Assembly: GCF_024435355.1 (NCBI RefSeq)
Contig: NZ_JAMJWG010000002.1
Location: 186,001-250,000 of the forward strand
Reading direction: 5' to 3'
DNA: 64,000 nucleotides
From: Streptomyces odontomachi
GTDB taxonomy: Bacteria > Actinomycetota > Actinomycetes > Streptomycetales > Streptomycetaceae
Part shown: piece after piece, positions 53,341 through 62,983 of the stretch
How positions within the stretch are numbered: the first letter of the stretch is position 1
How the letters are laid out: each line of letters begins with the position of its first letter
Program-made: the position numbers and the translations under genes
Notes under the pieces: model-generated
What the model saw: the letters and a program-made list of their open reading frames with translations, nothing else
Databases searched by the model: none
Told to the model about the DNA's origin: nothing

Positions 53341-55320
53341 TTGCGAAGAACCGCCCCCGACCAGAAGTCGGCCGCGCACAGACACCTGCCCAAGAGCGGG
53401 CTGCTCGCCTCGGCCGCCCTGCTGCTGCCGCTGCTCGGTGCCGCCCCCTCCAGCGGAGCCGAAGTGCCCGGGTACGCCCGGTTGCAGGGCACCTTCGCGG
53501 CGGCGGCCGCCGAGTCCCACGTTCCGCAGAGCGTGCTGCTGGGCGTGGCGTACCTACAGTCGCGCTGGGACGCGCACCCGGGGACGCCGAGCGTGTCCGG
53601 CGGCTACGGCCCCATGCACCTGACCGACGCGCGCACCGCGCTCGCCACCGCGGGGCAGCACCACAGCCAGGGTGGCGAGGATCCGCGCGGCGACGCCGCC
53701 CGGGCCACGCTCACCCCGCATCCGGCCCCGGTGCCCAAGTCCACCGAGCTGCCGGCCCGGTTGACGACCCTGGAGCACGCGGCCCGGCTCACCGGGATCC
53801 CGGCCCGGCAGCTGCGCACCGACCCCGCGGCGAACGTACGCGGTGGCGCCGCCCTGCTGGCCGACGCGCAGCGGCGGCTCGGCAAGTCGCTCAGCGACGA
53901 CCCCGCCGACTGGTACGGCGCCGTGGCGCGCTTCTCCGGCGCCGATGACTCCGCCACGGCCGCCGGCTATGCCGACGACGTCTTCGCAGTGATCCGGGAC
54001 GGCGCGCACCGCACCACCGACACCGGCCAGCGGATCACCCTCACGGCCGACCCCGGGCTCGCACCCGATGCCCGGCAGGTGACGGCGATGGGGCTGCGCA
54101 AGGCGAAGACGGACGGCACCGAGTGCCCGAAGACGGTGGCGTGCGAATGGGTGCCCGCGCCCTACGCGGAGTTCGGCGACGGCGACTACGGCAACCACGA
54201 CCTGGCCGACCGTCCGCACGACCAGCACGTCGACGCGATCGTCATCCACGACACCGAGGGCTCGTGGGACGTCTCGCTGAAACTGGTGCAGGACCCGACG
54301 TACCTGGGCTGGCACTACACGGTGCGCTCCACGGACGGGCACATCGCCGAGCACATGCAGACCAAGGACGTCGGCTGGCAGGCCGGCAACTGGTACGTCA
54401 ACGCGCACTCCATCGGCATCGAGCACGAGGGCTTCCTCACCGACCCGGACGCCTGGTACACGGAGGAGATGTACCGGGCGTCGGCACGGCTCGTGGCGTA
54501 CCTGGCGGACAAGTACGACCTGCCGCTGGACCGGCAGCACATCCTGGGGCACGACACGGTGCCGGCCACCACAGGTTCCGGCATCCCGGCCATGCACACC
54601 GACCCCGGCCCGTACTGGGACTGGGCGCACTACTTCGAGCTGCTGGGCAAGCCCCTGCGCGCGACGGCGCCCAACGGTTCCGGTGTGGTCACCATCCGCC
54701 CGGACTACGCCACCAACCAGCCGGCGTACACCGGCTGCACCACGGCCGGCGAGCCGTGCGCGGCGCACGGCTCCAGTGAGGTCCGGCTGCACACCGAGCC
54801 GAGCGACGACGCACCGCTGCTCAAGGACATCGGACTGCGCCCCGGTGGCGAGGACTCGACGATCGACGTGAACGACATGGGCTCGCGCGCGTCCACCGGT
54901 CAGAGTTACGCGGTGGCCGACCGGAAGGGCGACTGGACGGCGATCTGGTTCCTCGGCCAGAAGGCATGGTTCAAGAACCCGGCGAAGCACCCGGCCGCGG
55001 TGCCCACCACCGGCGTGCTGGTGACACCGAAGGCCGGCAAGAGCGAGGTGCCGGTGTACGGGCGGGCGTACCCGGAGGCGTCGGCCTATCCGGCGGACGT
55101 ACCGGTGCAGGCGGTCTCCCCGATGCCGTACAAGCTGCTCGCCGGTCAGAAGTACGTGGTGGGCAACAAGGTGACCAGTGAGTACTACTACGCGGTGACC
55201 TTCGACACCGCCTCCCACAAGGTGGTGCGCGGCACGGACGTGTACTACGAGATCCAGTTCGCGCACCGCGTGGAGTACGTGCGGGCCGCCGACGTGGATG
55301 TGGTGCACGCCGGCCGGTGA
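53341..55320 (+). CDS. Secreted N-acetylmuramoyl-L-alanine amidase, multidomain
   Basis: A 659-aa secreted protein. A signal peptide (SGLLASAALLLPLLGAAPSSGA) precedes a lytic-transglycosylase-like domain (about 42-215). Its usual catalytic Glu position reads Gln73 (AYLQSRWD), so it is probably inactive and used for binding. An amidase_2 (PGRP-like) domain follows (about 295-435; VIHDTEGS, GIEHEGF, ILGHDTV, HTDPGPYWDW) with the zinc ligands present. The C-terminal part (about 455-655) looks like SH3-like modules. The TTG start has AGGAGG five bases upstream. It would cut peptidoglycan outside the cell. Confidence 0.88.
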   Translation: MRRTAPDQKSAAHRHLPKSGLLASAALLLPLLGAAPSSGAEVPGYARLQGTFAAAAAESHVPQSVLLGVAYLQSRWDAHPGTPSVSGGYGPMHLTDARTALATAGQHHSQGGEDPRGDAARATLTPHPAPVPKSTELPARLTTLEHAARLTGIPARQLRTDPAANVRGGAALLADAQRRLGKSLSDDPADWYGAVARFSGADDSATAAGYADDVFAVIRDGAHRTTDTGQRITLTADPGLAPDARQVTAMGLRKAKTDGTECPKTVACEWVPAPYAEFGDGDYGNHDLADRPHDQHVDAIVIHDTEGSWDVSLKLVQDPTYLGWHYTVRSTDGHIAEHMQTKDVGWQAGNWYVNAHSIGIEHEGFLTDPDAWYTEEMYRASARLVAYLADKYDLPLDRQHILGHDTVPATTGSGIPAMHTDPGPYWDWAHYFELLGKPLRATAPNGSGVVTIRPDYATNQPAYTGCTTAGEPCAAHGSSEVRLHTEPSDDAPLLKDIGLRPGGEDSTIDVNDMGSRASTGQSYAVADRKGDWTAIWFLGQKAWFKNPAKHPAAVPTTGVLVTPKAGKSEVPVYGRAYPEASAYPADVPVQAVSPMPYKLLAGQKYVVGNKVTSEYYYAVTFDTASHKVVRGTDVYYEIQFAHRVEYVRAADVDVVHAGR

Positions 55321-55327
55321 CACGGAG

Positions 55328-55369
55328 CGCGAAGGGGGCCCGGGTCGTGCGACCCGGGCCCCCTTCGCG
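55328..55369. terminator. Very strong bidirectional terminator
   Basis: A perfect 20-bp inverted repeat (55328-55347 and 55350-55369) with a 2-nt centre, starting eight bases after the amidase stop. It also lies 59 bp past the stop of the convergent GH95 gene. Confidence 0.92.
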
Positions 55370-55427
55370 TCTGCTGTCTCGTGTCTCCCGTGCCCCCGCA
55401 GCGATCGCGAGGCCCCGTCAGTCCCCG

Positions 55428-57815
55428 TCAGTCCCCGTCCTGGGCGCTGAAGACCCGGCGGGTGCCCGCCTCGGCCCGGTACGTGACCTCGCCACCGGGG
55501 ACGAGGTCGCTGCGCACGGTGAGGTCCCGGGTCTGGCCGGCGGTCACCGCGATGCGGGTGGCACGACCGGCCGACCAGTCGATGTCCACCGTCGCGCCAC
55601 CACGGGCCCGCAGCCCGCGCGCCGAGCCGTCGGACCAGGCGGCGGGCAGCGCGGGCAGTACCTCGATGGCGTCGAACTGGCTCTGCAACAGCATCTCCAG
55701 CACTCCGGAGGTGGCGCCGAAGTTGCCGTCGATCTGGAACGGCGGGTGGGTGTCGAAGAGGTTGGGCAGCGTCGAGGCCTTCAGCTGCTCGGAGAGCATC
55801 AGGTGCGCGTGGTCGCCGTCCCGCAGCCGTGCCCAGAAGTTGACCTTCCAGGCCTTGGACCAGCCGGTTCCGCCGTCGCCACGCGCGGTGAGTGACACCT
55901 TCGCCGCCTCGGCCCAGGTACTGCCGGGGACGATCTGCCGGCCCGGGTGCAGGGCGTACAGGTGGGAGACGTGCCGGTGGTCGTCGGTCGGGGAGTCCAG
56001 GTCGGCCTTCCACTCCTGGAGCTGGCCCCAGGAGCCGATCCGCAGGCCCGGATCGAGTGACTTCAGGGCCTGTTCGAGTTCGGCGCGGAAGGCGGGCGAG
56101 TCGCCCAGCGTCCGGGCGGCCTCCAGGGTGTTGGTGAACAGGTCATGGATGATCTGCTGGGACATCGAGGCACCGGCGCTGAAGTCGCCGTGTTCCGGCG
56201 AATAGCTGGGGGACGCGACCAGGGTGCCGTCGCGCGGGTCGGTGTGCAGGTTGTCCAGCCAGAACTCGGCGGCCTCCTTCATCACCGGGTACGCCGTGGT
56301 GCGCAGGAACCGGGTGGAGCCGCCGAAGCGGTAGTGCTCGTAGAGCTGTGCGGTGAGCCAGGCCGCGGCCTCCGGGAACCAGAACGCGGTGGGCCAGTCG
56401 TGCACGCCGGTGAAGCCGAACGGATTGGTCTCGTCGTGCACCACCCAGCCGCGGGAGCCGAACATCTCCCGCGCGGTGACCCGCCCCGGCTCCCGCATCG
56501 CGGCCACGTAGCGGTGGAAGGGCTCGGTGGTTTCGGGGAGCGCCGCCGCTTCGGCGGGCCAGTAGTTCATTTGCAGGTTGATGTTGACGTGGTAGTCGGC
56601 CGACCACGGCGGCTCGGTGCTGTCGTTCCACACGCCCTGGAGGTTGGCGGGGAGCGATCCGGGGCGTGAGGAGGCGATCAGCAGATAGCGCCCGTACTGG
56701 AAGTACAGCGCCTCCAGCGCCCGGTCGGCCGCGTCGTCGCCGGTGCCGGCCCCGTACTGGGCGAGCAGCCGGTCGGTGGGCAGGTCGGCGGGGGCGCGCT
56801 GCCCGATGTCGAGCGTGACGCGGCCGAACAGTGCCGCATGGTCGGCGACATGGCGTGCGCGCAGCTCCGGATGGGTGCGCCGGGCGGCTGCGTCGACGGT
56901 GCGGGTGACGGTGGCGTGCGGGTCGTCGCCGCGGTAGTGCGGGTAGGCGTCGGCGTAGTCCGTGCCGGCGGCGAGCACGAAGTGGGCCTCGTCCGCGCCG
57001 GTGAGCGTGAGCGCGCCGTCGGCCGCCGTCAGCGTGCCGCCCTGGTGTCGCAGGCGCAGCTGGGCCTCGAAGCGCATGCCGTTGTCGGCGAGCGTCCCGC
57101 GCACGGTGATCCGGTCGCCTTCGGCGGTGGCGGTGAAGTCGTCGCGCGGCGAGGAGTAGCGGAGCGTGCAGGAGACGGCGCCGGACCGGTCGGCGGCGAG
57201 CCGTCCGACGATCACCGCGTCGGGGCAGCTGGCGAAGAACTCCCGCTCGTGCCGCACGCCCTGGTCCTGGTCGGTGTAGGCGACCGTGGCGATGCCGGTG
57301 GCCAGGTGGAGGGAGCGGCGGTAGTCCGCCGGGGTGGTGGCCGGGGCCCCGGGGACGTCGAGGAGGAGGTCGCCGAAGGTCTGGTGGGCGCCGTAGCCGT
57401 GTCTGGCCTGGCCGAGCTGGGCGACGGTCTCCTCGGGGGTGAGGGTGGTGTGCTCGTCGAGCTGCTGCTGCACCGCGGCGACGGCGTCCGGGCGTGGCTC
57501 GCGCCAGTTTCCGAAGTCGTAGCCGTCCGCGGCGCCCGGGCCGCCGGTCCACAGCGTCTTCTCGTTGAACTGGAGGTGTTCCGTGGCGAGGGTGCCGAAG
57601 ATCATCGCACCCAGCGCGCCGTTGCCCACCGGCAAGGCCTCGGTCTCCCAGTCGGCCGCGGGCGTCGCGTACCACAGGGTCAGGTCATCGGAGGTGTGAG
57701 GCGTGGGTGTGGCCGCCGACGCCTCGTTTTCGGCGCCGACCACACCCAAGGCGAGGGCGCCTGCACTGCCAACAGCGGACATCATGGTCGTTCTTCGCGT
57801 CAGGCCATGAGACAT
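55428..57815 (-). CDS. Tat-secreted GH95 alpha-L-fucosidase-type glycosidase
   Basis: A 795-aa GH95 enzyme. A twin-arginine signal ([20 protein letters not shown]) lies at the N-terminus. The N-terminal beta-domain has [25 protein letters not shown] and [11 protein letters not shown]. The catalytic (alpha/alpha)6 barrel has [28 protein letters not shown], and the end [18 protein letters not shown]. It would release fucose or related sugars from glycans outside the cell. The start at 57815 is the ATG before the Tat motif. AT-rich sequence at 57838-57852 may be its promoter. No fucose-use genes are beside it. Confidence 0.92.
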   Translation of the reverse strand: MSHGLTRRTTMMSAVGSAGALALGVVGAENEASAATPTPHTSDDLTLWYATPAADWETEALPVGNGALGAMIFGTLATEHLQFNEKTLWTGGPGAADGYDFGNWREPRPDAVAAVQQQLDEHTTLTPEETVAQLGQARHGYGAHQTFGDLLLDVPGAPATTPADYRRSLHLATGIATVAYTDQDQGVRHEREFFASCPDAVIVGRLAADRSGAVSCTLRYSSPRDDFTATAEGDRITVRGTLADNGMRFEAQLRLRHQGGTLTAADGALTLTGADEAHFVLAAGTDYADAYPHYRGDDPHATVTRTVDAAARRTHPELRARHVADHAALFGRVTLDIGQRAPADLPTDRLLAQYGAGTGDDAADRALEALYFQYGRYLLIASSRPGSLPANLQGVWNDSTEPPWSADYHVNINLQMNYWPAEAAALPETTEPFHRYVAAMREPGRVTAREMFGSRGWVVHDETNPFGFTGVHDWPTAFWFPEAAAWLTAQLYEHYRFGGSTRFLRTTAYPVMKEAAEFWLDNLHTDPRDGTLVASPSYSPEHGDFSAGASMSQQIIHDLFTNTLEAARTLGDSPAFRAELEQALKSLDPGLRIGSWGQLQEWKADLDSPTDDHRHVSHLYALHPGRQIVPGSTWAEAAKVSLTARGDGGTGWSKAWKVNFWARLRDGDHAHLMLSEQLKASTLPNLFDTHPPFQIDGNFGATSGVLEMLLQSQFDAIEVLPALPAAWSDGSARGLRARGGATVDIDWSAGRATRIAVTAGQTRDLTVRSDLVPGGEVTYRAEAGTRRVFSAQDGD

Positions 57816-57946
57816 GTGTCCCGACGCTAGAGGTCCGATCTTAATTCGGCAAGAGACATGACAAAGGAACGCCGGGGAAGCACCGTGCGGCCCGCCGTAC
57901 GGTGTCCGGGCGGGGCAGCCCTGGACCTGCTGGGAGAACTTCGGGC

Positions 57947-58453
57947 TCAGCCCTGCCGGAAGAGTTCGGCAGGAAGCGGCTTCAGCAGGGCGTAGAGGTC
58001 GTCCGTGATGGGCCGGTCCCAGGCGGCGATGGTGACCAGCACGGCGTCGCTGCGGTCGAACTGCACACAGGAGATACGGCTCTCCGAGAGCTTGATGCGC
58101 CGGACGACCAGGAGGTTGTCGCCCTGCATCACGGGGATGTCCTCGGAGCCGATGACGGTGACGTCCTCGTCGTTCTCCAGCGCGAGCAGGAGCTGTTCCA
58201 CCTCGAAGGGGATCTCGCCGTTGTCGATCTCGATGTCGCGGGCCGGGGAGCCCTCCGGGAGATTGCCGATGATCATCGCGGGTCCGCGCCCGCCGAAGAG
58301 GTCGTAGCGCAGGAAGACGCCCTGGCAGCTGCCGTCGGGAGCGGGCAGCAGCCCCGCGCCGAGATTGCCCGGCCAGTCCCCGGGGTCCATGGCCAGGACG
58401 TCGAAGTCCGGGCCCGCGGGCGTGGCGGGGTTGCGGCGGCGGAGGAACGACAT
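57947..58453 (-). CDS. Conserved protein of unknown function
   Basis: A 168-aa soluble acidic protein, [14 protein letters not shown] at the N-terminus, then [53 protein letters not shown] and an acidic [30 protein letters not shown]. No signal peptide, no membrane segment and no catalytic motif. I do not recognise the family. It lies 249 bp downstream of cydB on the same strand and 131 bp upstream of the GH95 gene; linkage to either is uncertain. The ATG at 58453 is the only reasonable start. Confidence 0.7.
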   Translation of the reverse strand: MSFLRRRNPATPAGPDFDVLAMDPGDWPGNLGAGLLPAPDGSCQGVFLRYDLFGGRGPAMIIGNLPEGSPARDIEIDNGEIPFEVEQLLLALENDEDVTVIGSEDIPVMQGDNLLVVRRIKLSESRISCVQFDRSDAVLVTIAAWDRPITDDLYALLKPLPAELFRQG

Positions 58454-58585
58454 GCGGACATGGTACGTGGCCCGGGGTGCCTTTTGACGCGTCGGTGGCT
58501 CCTTGTGCTGGTGGCCGACCCGCTCGTGTCGGACGGCCGGGCCGCTTCTGCCACGTGACCGGTCTGTTCGGCTGGGTGACCGGCC

Positions 58586-58618
58586 GGTGGTCGGCTGGTG
58601 GTCGGTCGGTGGTCGGTC
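58586..58618. repeat. Three tandem 11-bp GGTGGTCGG repeats
   Basis: GGTGGTCGG repeats exactly at 58586, 58597 and 58608 (11-bp period) in the gap after cydB. Function unknown; it may mark the end of the cyd transcript. Confidence 0.6.
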
Positions 58619-58702
58619 CGTTCGGCGGGTGGCCGGTCAGCACCTCCCGCGCCCGGGTCGGGAAGGGCGCCCGATTGGCGCATCGGCCGGTCCGGCGCGG
58701 TC

Positions 58703-59758
58703 CTACCGTTCGCCGGCCCGGCCCGTGGACCCGGTGGACCCGGTGGACCCGCCAGATGTGCCGTGCGCGGGCTCCGGTCGCTGGAAGGTCGCGTACAGCA
58801 GCCACAGCGACGGGATCAGCAGCGCGGCGCCCACGCTGAGCGAGATCAGGCTCGCCCGCAGCACCGAAGGCAACGATGCCGCATCCGCCACGGTGGTGCC
58901 GGGCACCAGCATGTCCGGGTACTGGGCGGCGCCCCAGGACCACAGGACGGCGGCCACCGCGAGCGCCGCGGCGGCGCGGGCGGCGAGGTAGCGGTGCAGT
59001 GCCAGCAGGCCGAGGTCCGCCGTGCCCGCGACGGCACCGATGATCACCAGTGGCAGGGCGCGGTGGGTGAGGCCGTGGAAGAGGGCCGGCGCGTCCGCGT
59101 GCAGGATGCCGATGCCCGCGAGGGCGACCAGGCCGCACAGCAGTCCGCTGATCACCGCTCGCCGTTCGAACGCGCGGGCCAGCGTCCCGTGCTCCGTCCG
59201 GGCGGCGTCGGCGCACAGATAGACGGCGGCGAGATGGGCGCAGGTCAGGACCGCGAGCACGCCGCCGAGTACGGAGGTGGGGTTGATCCAGCTGCCGACC
59301 ACGTCGCCTCGGGCGAGGCCCGGTGGGACCCGGCCGGAGGCGACGCCCCCGGCGACGGTGCCGAGGAAGAACGGGGTGACCACCGAGGACACCGCGAAGC
59401 AGGCCCCGAACAGCCGCTGTTGCCAGAGTTCGGTGCTGGCCTTGCGGAACGCGAAGGCGGCGCCGCGCGCGATGATCCCGAGGGCGGTGAGCGTCAGGGG
59501 CACGTACAGCGTGGACAGCACCGCGGCGAACACCGGGGAGAACGCCGCCCACAGCAGGACCAGCACGAAGATCAGCCATACGTGGTTGGCCTCCCACACC
59601 GGGCCGATGCTGTGTTCGATCAGCCGGCGCTGTGGCAGGCCGCGACGGGTGCGTCCGGCGAGCAGGTCCCAGAATCCGGCGCCGAAGTCGGCCCCGCCGA
59701 ACAGCGCGTAGCAGGTCAGGCCGATCCACATCACGGCCAGCGTCACATCGGCGAGCAC
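58703..59758 (-). CDS. cydB: Cytochrome bd oxidase subunit II
   Basis: A 351-aa membrane protein with about eight or nine hydrophobic helices. The N-terminus [28 protein letters not shown] is the CydB signature, and [21 protein letters not shown] follows. It forms the quinol oxidase with CydA, used at low oxygen. The GTG at 59758 (GGGAG upstream) gives the usual start. The C-terminus ends with a short GST tripeptide repeat from three 9-bp direct repeats (58725-58751). It is 132 bp downstream of cydA. Confidence 0.92.
   Translation of the reverse strand: MLADVTLAVMWIGLTCYALFGGADFGAGFWDLLAGRTRRGLPQRRLIEHSIGPVWEANHVWLIFVLVLLWAAFSPVFAAVLSTLYVPLTLTALGIIARGAAFAFRKASTELWQQRLFGACFAVSSVVTPFFLGTVAGGVASGRVPPGLARGDVVGSWINPTSVLGGVLAVLTCAHLAAVYLCADAARTEHGTLARAFERRAVISGLLCGLVALAGIGILHADAPALFHGLTHRALPLVIIGAVAGTADLGLLALHRYLAARAAAALAVAAVLWSWGAAQYPDMLVPGTTVADAASLPSVLRASLISLSVGAALLIPSLWLLYATFQRPEPAHGTSGGSTGSTGSTGRAGER
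58725..58751. repeat. Three tandem 9-bp repeats inside cydB
   Basis: GTGGACCCG three times in a row, in frame, encoding Gly-Ser-Thr repeats near the C-terminus of CydB on the minus strand. Confidence 0.75.
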
Positions 59759-59890
59759 GACCGGCTCCCGTTGGCAGGGCGCCCGGTTTCGGGCCCGGGC
59801 AGGCACCCGGGGGCGCGGCGCAGCGGCGGGCGGGGTGGACGGGGCCCGCCGGGCCCGGGCCCGGGGCGGGGACCGCGTGCTCCGCCGGAT

Positions 59891-61279
59891 TCAGGTGACC
59901 GGATAGCGCTCGACATCGCTCTCCTGGGGTGCGATCGGCACGGGGGTGGCGCGGGCCAGTCGCCGCAGGACGTACACCGTGGCGGCGGTCATCGCCGTGT
60001 ACACCAGCAGCACCAGCCACAGTCCCGTCATCAGGCCGGGCGCCGGGTTGACGGCGTCGCGCACCCGCAGCACGCCCCAGACGATCCACGGCTGCCGCCC
60101 CAGTTCGGTGACGGTCCAGCCGCACTCGAGGGCGACCACGGCGGCGGGCCCGCAGACGGCGGCGACCATCAGGAAGATGCGCCGGCCCTTGAGGCTCCCC
60201 AGGTCGCGGCCGGTGCGCCGGGCCTGCCACCAGCCGAACAGCAGCACCACGCCCATCGAGAACAGCAGCATTCCGATGCCGACCATCGCATCGAACGACA
60301 GATGGATGGCGGTCACCGGGGGCCACTGGTCGCGCGGCACCTCGTGCAGTCCGGTGACGACCGTTTCGGGCCGGTAGCCGACCAGGAGTGACAGGCCGTC
60401 CGGAATCTTCAGCCCGTACCGCAGCTCGTTGTTGCCGGGGGCGACGCCGAGGACGGTGAGCGGGACGTGCGAACCGGTGCGGAAGACGCCCTCGATGCCG
60501 GCGAGTTTGATCGGCTGGTACGTGGCGAGGAAGCGTGCCGCCCAGTCACCGGCGATGATCTGGAACGGGGTGACGACGGCGCCGAGCGAGAAGGGCAGCA
60601 GGAACCCCGTCCGGTGGTAGGTGTCGTCGCGGCCGCGCAGCAGCGCGACGGCGTACACGGACGCGGTCGTGAAGCAGGCCACCATGAGTGCGGCGAGGAT
60701 CATGTGGACGCTCTCCGGCGGGCTGGCCGGATTGAGCATGGCCGCCCACGGTTCGACGCGGGCCAACGAGCCGTCGCGGCGCTGGGTGAAGCCGCGGGGC
60801 TGGTTCATCCACGCATTGGCGCAGACCACGAAGAAGACCGAGCAGAGCCCCGCGATCACGATGGGCACTCCGGTCAGCAGGTGGCGCTTGGGCGGCAGGC
60901 GGTCCCAGGCGTAGAGATAGATGCCCAGGAAGATCGCCTCAAGGAAGAAGGCGAAGCCCTCCAGGGCGAACGGCAGCCCGAGGACCTGCCCGAAGCGCCC
61001 CATCAGACCGGGCCACAACAGCCCCATTTCAAAGCTGAGGATCGTGCCGGACACCGCACCGACGGCGAACAGCACGCCCATGCCGCGCGCCCAGCGACGG
61101 GCCAGCAGGCGGCGGGCCGGATCACCCGTATGGATGCCGTACCACTCGGCCGCCAGGGTGAGCAGCGGCAGCCCCACGCCGAGGCAGGCCACCACGATGT
61201 GCCAGGCGAGGGAGAAACCCATCTGCGCCCGCGCCGCCGCCAGGTCCCCCTCGCGCACCACCGCGGCCCAGCCGGTCAT
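59891..61279 (-). CDS. cydA: Cytochrome bd oxidase subunit I
   Basis: A 462-aa CydA. Haem and quinol positions are visible: His in [19 protein letters not shown], Glu residues in [16 protein letters not shown], His in [14 protein letters not shown], and the quinol-loop [12 protein letters not shown]. The Q-loop is of the short type usual outside enterobacteria. It oxidises menaquinol and reduces oxygen without pumping protons. The ATG at 61279 has GGAG eight bases upstream. cydB follows; cydCD genes, which often follow in Streptomyces, are not in this window. Confidence 0.93.
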   Translation of the reverse strand: MTGWAAVVREGDLAAARAQMGFSLAWHIVVACLGVGLPLLTLAAEWYGIHTGDPARRLLARRWARGMGVLFAVGAVSGTILSFEMGLLWPGLMGRFGQVLGLPFALEGFAFFLEAIFLGIYLYAWDRLPPKRHLLTGVPIVIAGLCSVFFVVCANAWMNQPRGFTQRRDGSLARVEPWAAMLNPASPPESVHMILAALMVACFTTASVYAVALLRGRDDTYHRTGFLLPFSLGAVVTPFQIIAGDWAARFLATYQPIKLAGIEGVFRTGSHVPLTVLGVAPGNNELRYGLKIPDGLSLLVGYRPETVVTGLHEVPRDQWPPVTAIHLSFDAMVGIGMLLFSMGVVLLFGWWQARRTGRDLGSLKGRRIFLMVAAVCGPAAVVALECGWTVTELGRQPWIVWGVLRVRDAVNPAPGLMTGLWLVLLVYTAMTAATVYVLRRLARATPVPIAPQESDVERYPVT

Positions 61280-61468
61280 CCAGCGCGCTCCACGCAGCGC
61301 ACGGGCGCGCGGGTGCCCACACGACCGGACGGGTTCATGGCGGCTCCTGGGCCGGACATACAGGGGACGTTTCGGGGGCGGCGGTGCCGAACAGCAGGGG
61401 TACCACCGAACACCGCGCCCGAAACCGAACACCGGGCCCAGCACCCGGCCACGGTCAGGGGGCGGTCG

Positions 61469-62380
61469 TCACGCCGCCGGTTCGAGCGGTTGGGAGGGTG
61501 GCACGACCGCGATCGGCGCGGCTGCGTGCAGCAGCACGGCATGCGTGACGGACCCCAGGAGCCGGGTCGGATGCAGCAGACGCCTGCGGTGCCGGCCGAC
61601 CACGACCAGCACGGCGTCCTTCGACGCGGCGACGAGATGGCCCGCGGCGTCACCTGGCAGCACCTTCGGCTGAATGGTGACGTCGGGGTAGGAGGCCCGG
61701 TAGGGGCCGAGGATCTCGTCCAGTTGGTCGGCGGTGGCCGCCTGGGCCGCCTCCTGGTCCTCCGGGGTTGGCACGAAGTCGCCGGGTCCCGCCCAGGCGT
61801 AGGCCGGCCAGGGGTAGGCGCAGACGACGTGGAGCCGGGCCACGTGCCGGGCGGCTTCGGCACAGGCGAACGACAGGGCGTCCGTGTCGGGTGTCTCGGC
61901 GGAGACTCCGACGACGATCCGCGGGCCGGGCTCAGTGGGTCCCGTGTCGGGCACCTCGCGCCCGGGCCGGGGCACGACCACGACGGGGCAGGGTGCGTCA
62001 CGGGCGGCGGCCATGCCGCTCGAGCCGAGCAGCAGACTGGCGAACCCGCCACGGCCGCGCGAGCCGAGCACCAGCAGTTGGGCGCTCTGGCCCGCTTCCG
62101 TCAGGACCGCACCCGGGGCGCCCTCCAGGCTGCTGCTGTCCAGCTCCGGAAGGTGCGTGCGGCCCGTGAGGGAGCTCAGCACGCGGGCCAGCACCAGGTC
62201 GTCGGCCGGTTGCTGTGGACTGGTCGCCAGCGCTTCGGGCCTGGTCCACGCGGCGTACTGGCGCACATGGACCAGGCGCAGCGGCGCACCGCGTAGCTGT
62301 GCCTCCGCCAGGGCCCAGTCCAGGGCGCGCAGACTGCCGTCCGAACCATCGACGCCCACGACGATGGGCAGCGTGCTCAT
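61469..62380 (-). CDS. Tandem universal stress protein
   Basis: A 303-aa protein of two Usp domains (about 1-140 and 152-300). The first has the ATP-binding signature GSRGRGGFASLLLGSSG; the second is degenerate at that place (GRHRRRLLHPTRLLGSVTHAVLLHAAAP). Such double-Usp proteins in actinobacteria respond to low oxygen or stress. It lies just upstream of cydA on the same strand (190-bp gap), which fits a shared role in low-oxygen growth. Confidence 0.9.
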   Translation of the reverse strand: MSTLPIVVGVDGSDGSLRALDWALAEAQLRGAPLRLVHVRQYAAWTRPEALATSPQQPADDLVLARVLSSLTGRTHLPELDSSSLEGAPGAVLTEAGQSAQLLVLGSRGRGGFASLLLGSSGMAAARDAPCPVVVVPRPGREVPDTGPTEPGPRIVVGVSAETPDTDALSFACAEAARHVARLHVVCAYPWPAYAWAGPGDFVPTPEDQEAAQAATADQLDEILGPYRASYPDVTIQPKVLPGDAAGHLVAASKDAVLVVVGRHRRRLLHPTRLLGSVTHAVLLHAAAPIAVVPPSQPLEPAA

Positions 62381-62474
62381 GGGTTCCTCGTCTTCGGCGC
62401 GCCACCGCGGCCGGGCCGACTACGAGCAGTCGGCCGCGCGACGGGCCAGGTCGGGCCCCCCGAATCCGGTCATA

Positions 62475-62717
62475 TCAGGTCAGATCGAATTCTCCCTCGC
62501 GAGCACCCGACACAAACGCACCCCACTCGTCGGGGGTGAAGATCAGGGACGGGCTCTCGGGGCGGCCGCTGTTGCGCATCGCGATGAATCCCTCGACGAA
62601 CGCGATCTGGACGTCGCCACGTCCGCCGCTGCTGGAGCGCCAGTTGGCGTTGCTCAGGTCGAGGTCCGGCTTGTCCCAGCCCGAGAACGGTGGACGCCGG
62701 GTGATGCCTTCGGCCAC
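62475..62717 (-). CDS. DUF397 protein
   Basis: An 80-aa DUF397 protein: LDLSNANWRSSSGGRGDVQIAFVEGFIAMRNSGRPESPSLIFTPDEWGAFVSGAREGEFDL. This family usually sits next to an XRE-type DNA-binding regulator, as in BldB/AbaA-like loci. No such partner is adjacent here, so it is an orphan. There is a small gap to the Usp gene downstream. Confidence 0.9.
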   Translation of the reverse strand: MAEGITRRPPFSGWDKPDLDLSNANWRSSSGGRGDVQIAFVEGFIAMRNSGRPESPSLIFTPDEWGAFVSGAREGEFDLT

Positions 62718-62775
62718 GTGCGTGCTCCTCCCGATTGCGTTCGGCGCGGCCAGCCTAGCGAGTGGGGTGAACGCG

Positions 62776-62813
62776 GCACAGGGGCGGACGGCACAGCGGC
62801 GGCGCCCCTGTGC
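62776..62813. promoter_or_regulatory. 11-bp inverted repeat between GH25 and DUF397 genes
   Basis: GCACAGGGGCG (62776-62786) and CGCCCCTGTGC (62803-62813), a perfect repeat with a 16-nt loop, about 60 bp upstream of the DUF397 start. It could be an operator or part of the terminator of the GH25 gene. Confidence 0.5.
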
Positions 62814-62828
62814 GGCAGGTGTCTCTCC

Positions 62829-62882
62829 CCGGCGGGGGGCCTTGCCCTGGTGGGGGCGTTCCCCTTACGGGCCTCCCGCCGG
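62829..62882. terminator. Hairpin terminator of the GH25 gene
   Basis: Arms 62829-62841 and 62870-62882 pair over 13 bp with one G-T; a smaller GGGG/CCCC hairpin lies inside the loop. It starts about 100 bp after the stop of the minus-strand lysozyme gene. Confidence 0.65.
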
Positions 62883-62983
62883 GTGAGATCACCTCAAGGG
62901 CTCGTCCTCGTACGCCGGACGGGCTGGTGGGGTGCGCTCGGGCCTGCCTTCGGGCGCCGGGCTCCAGGCGCCGGGAGGACTAC

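Noticed and set aside
55428-60326. A 1632-codon open frame on the minus strand
   Set aside because: Only the part up to 57815 is GH95; the rest is the antisense or shifted shadow of the small unknown gene and cydB. The Tat signal marks the true start.
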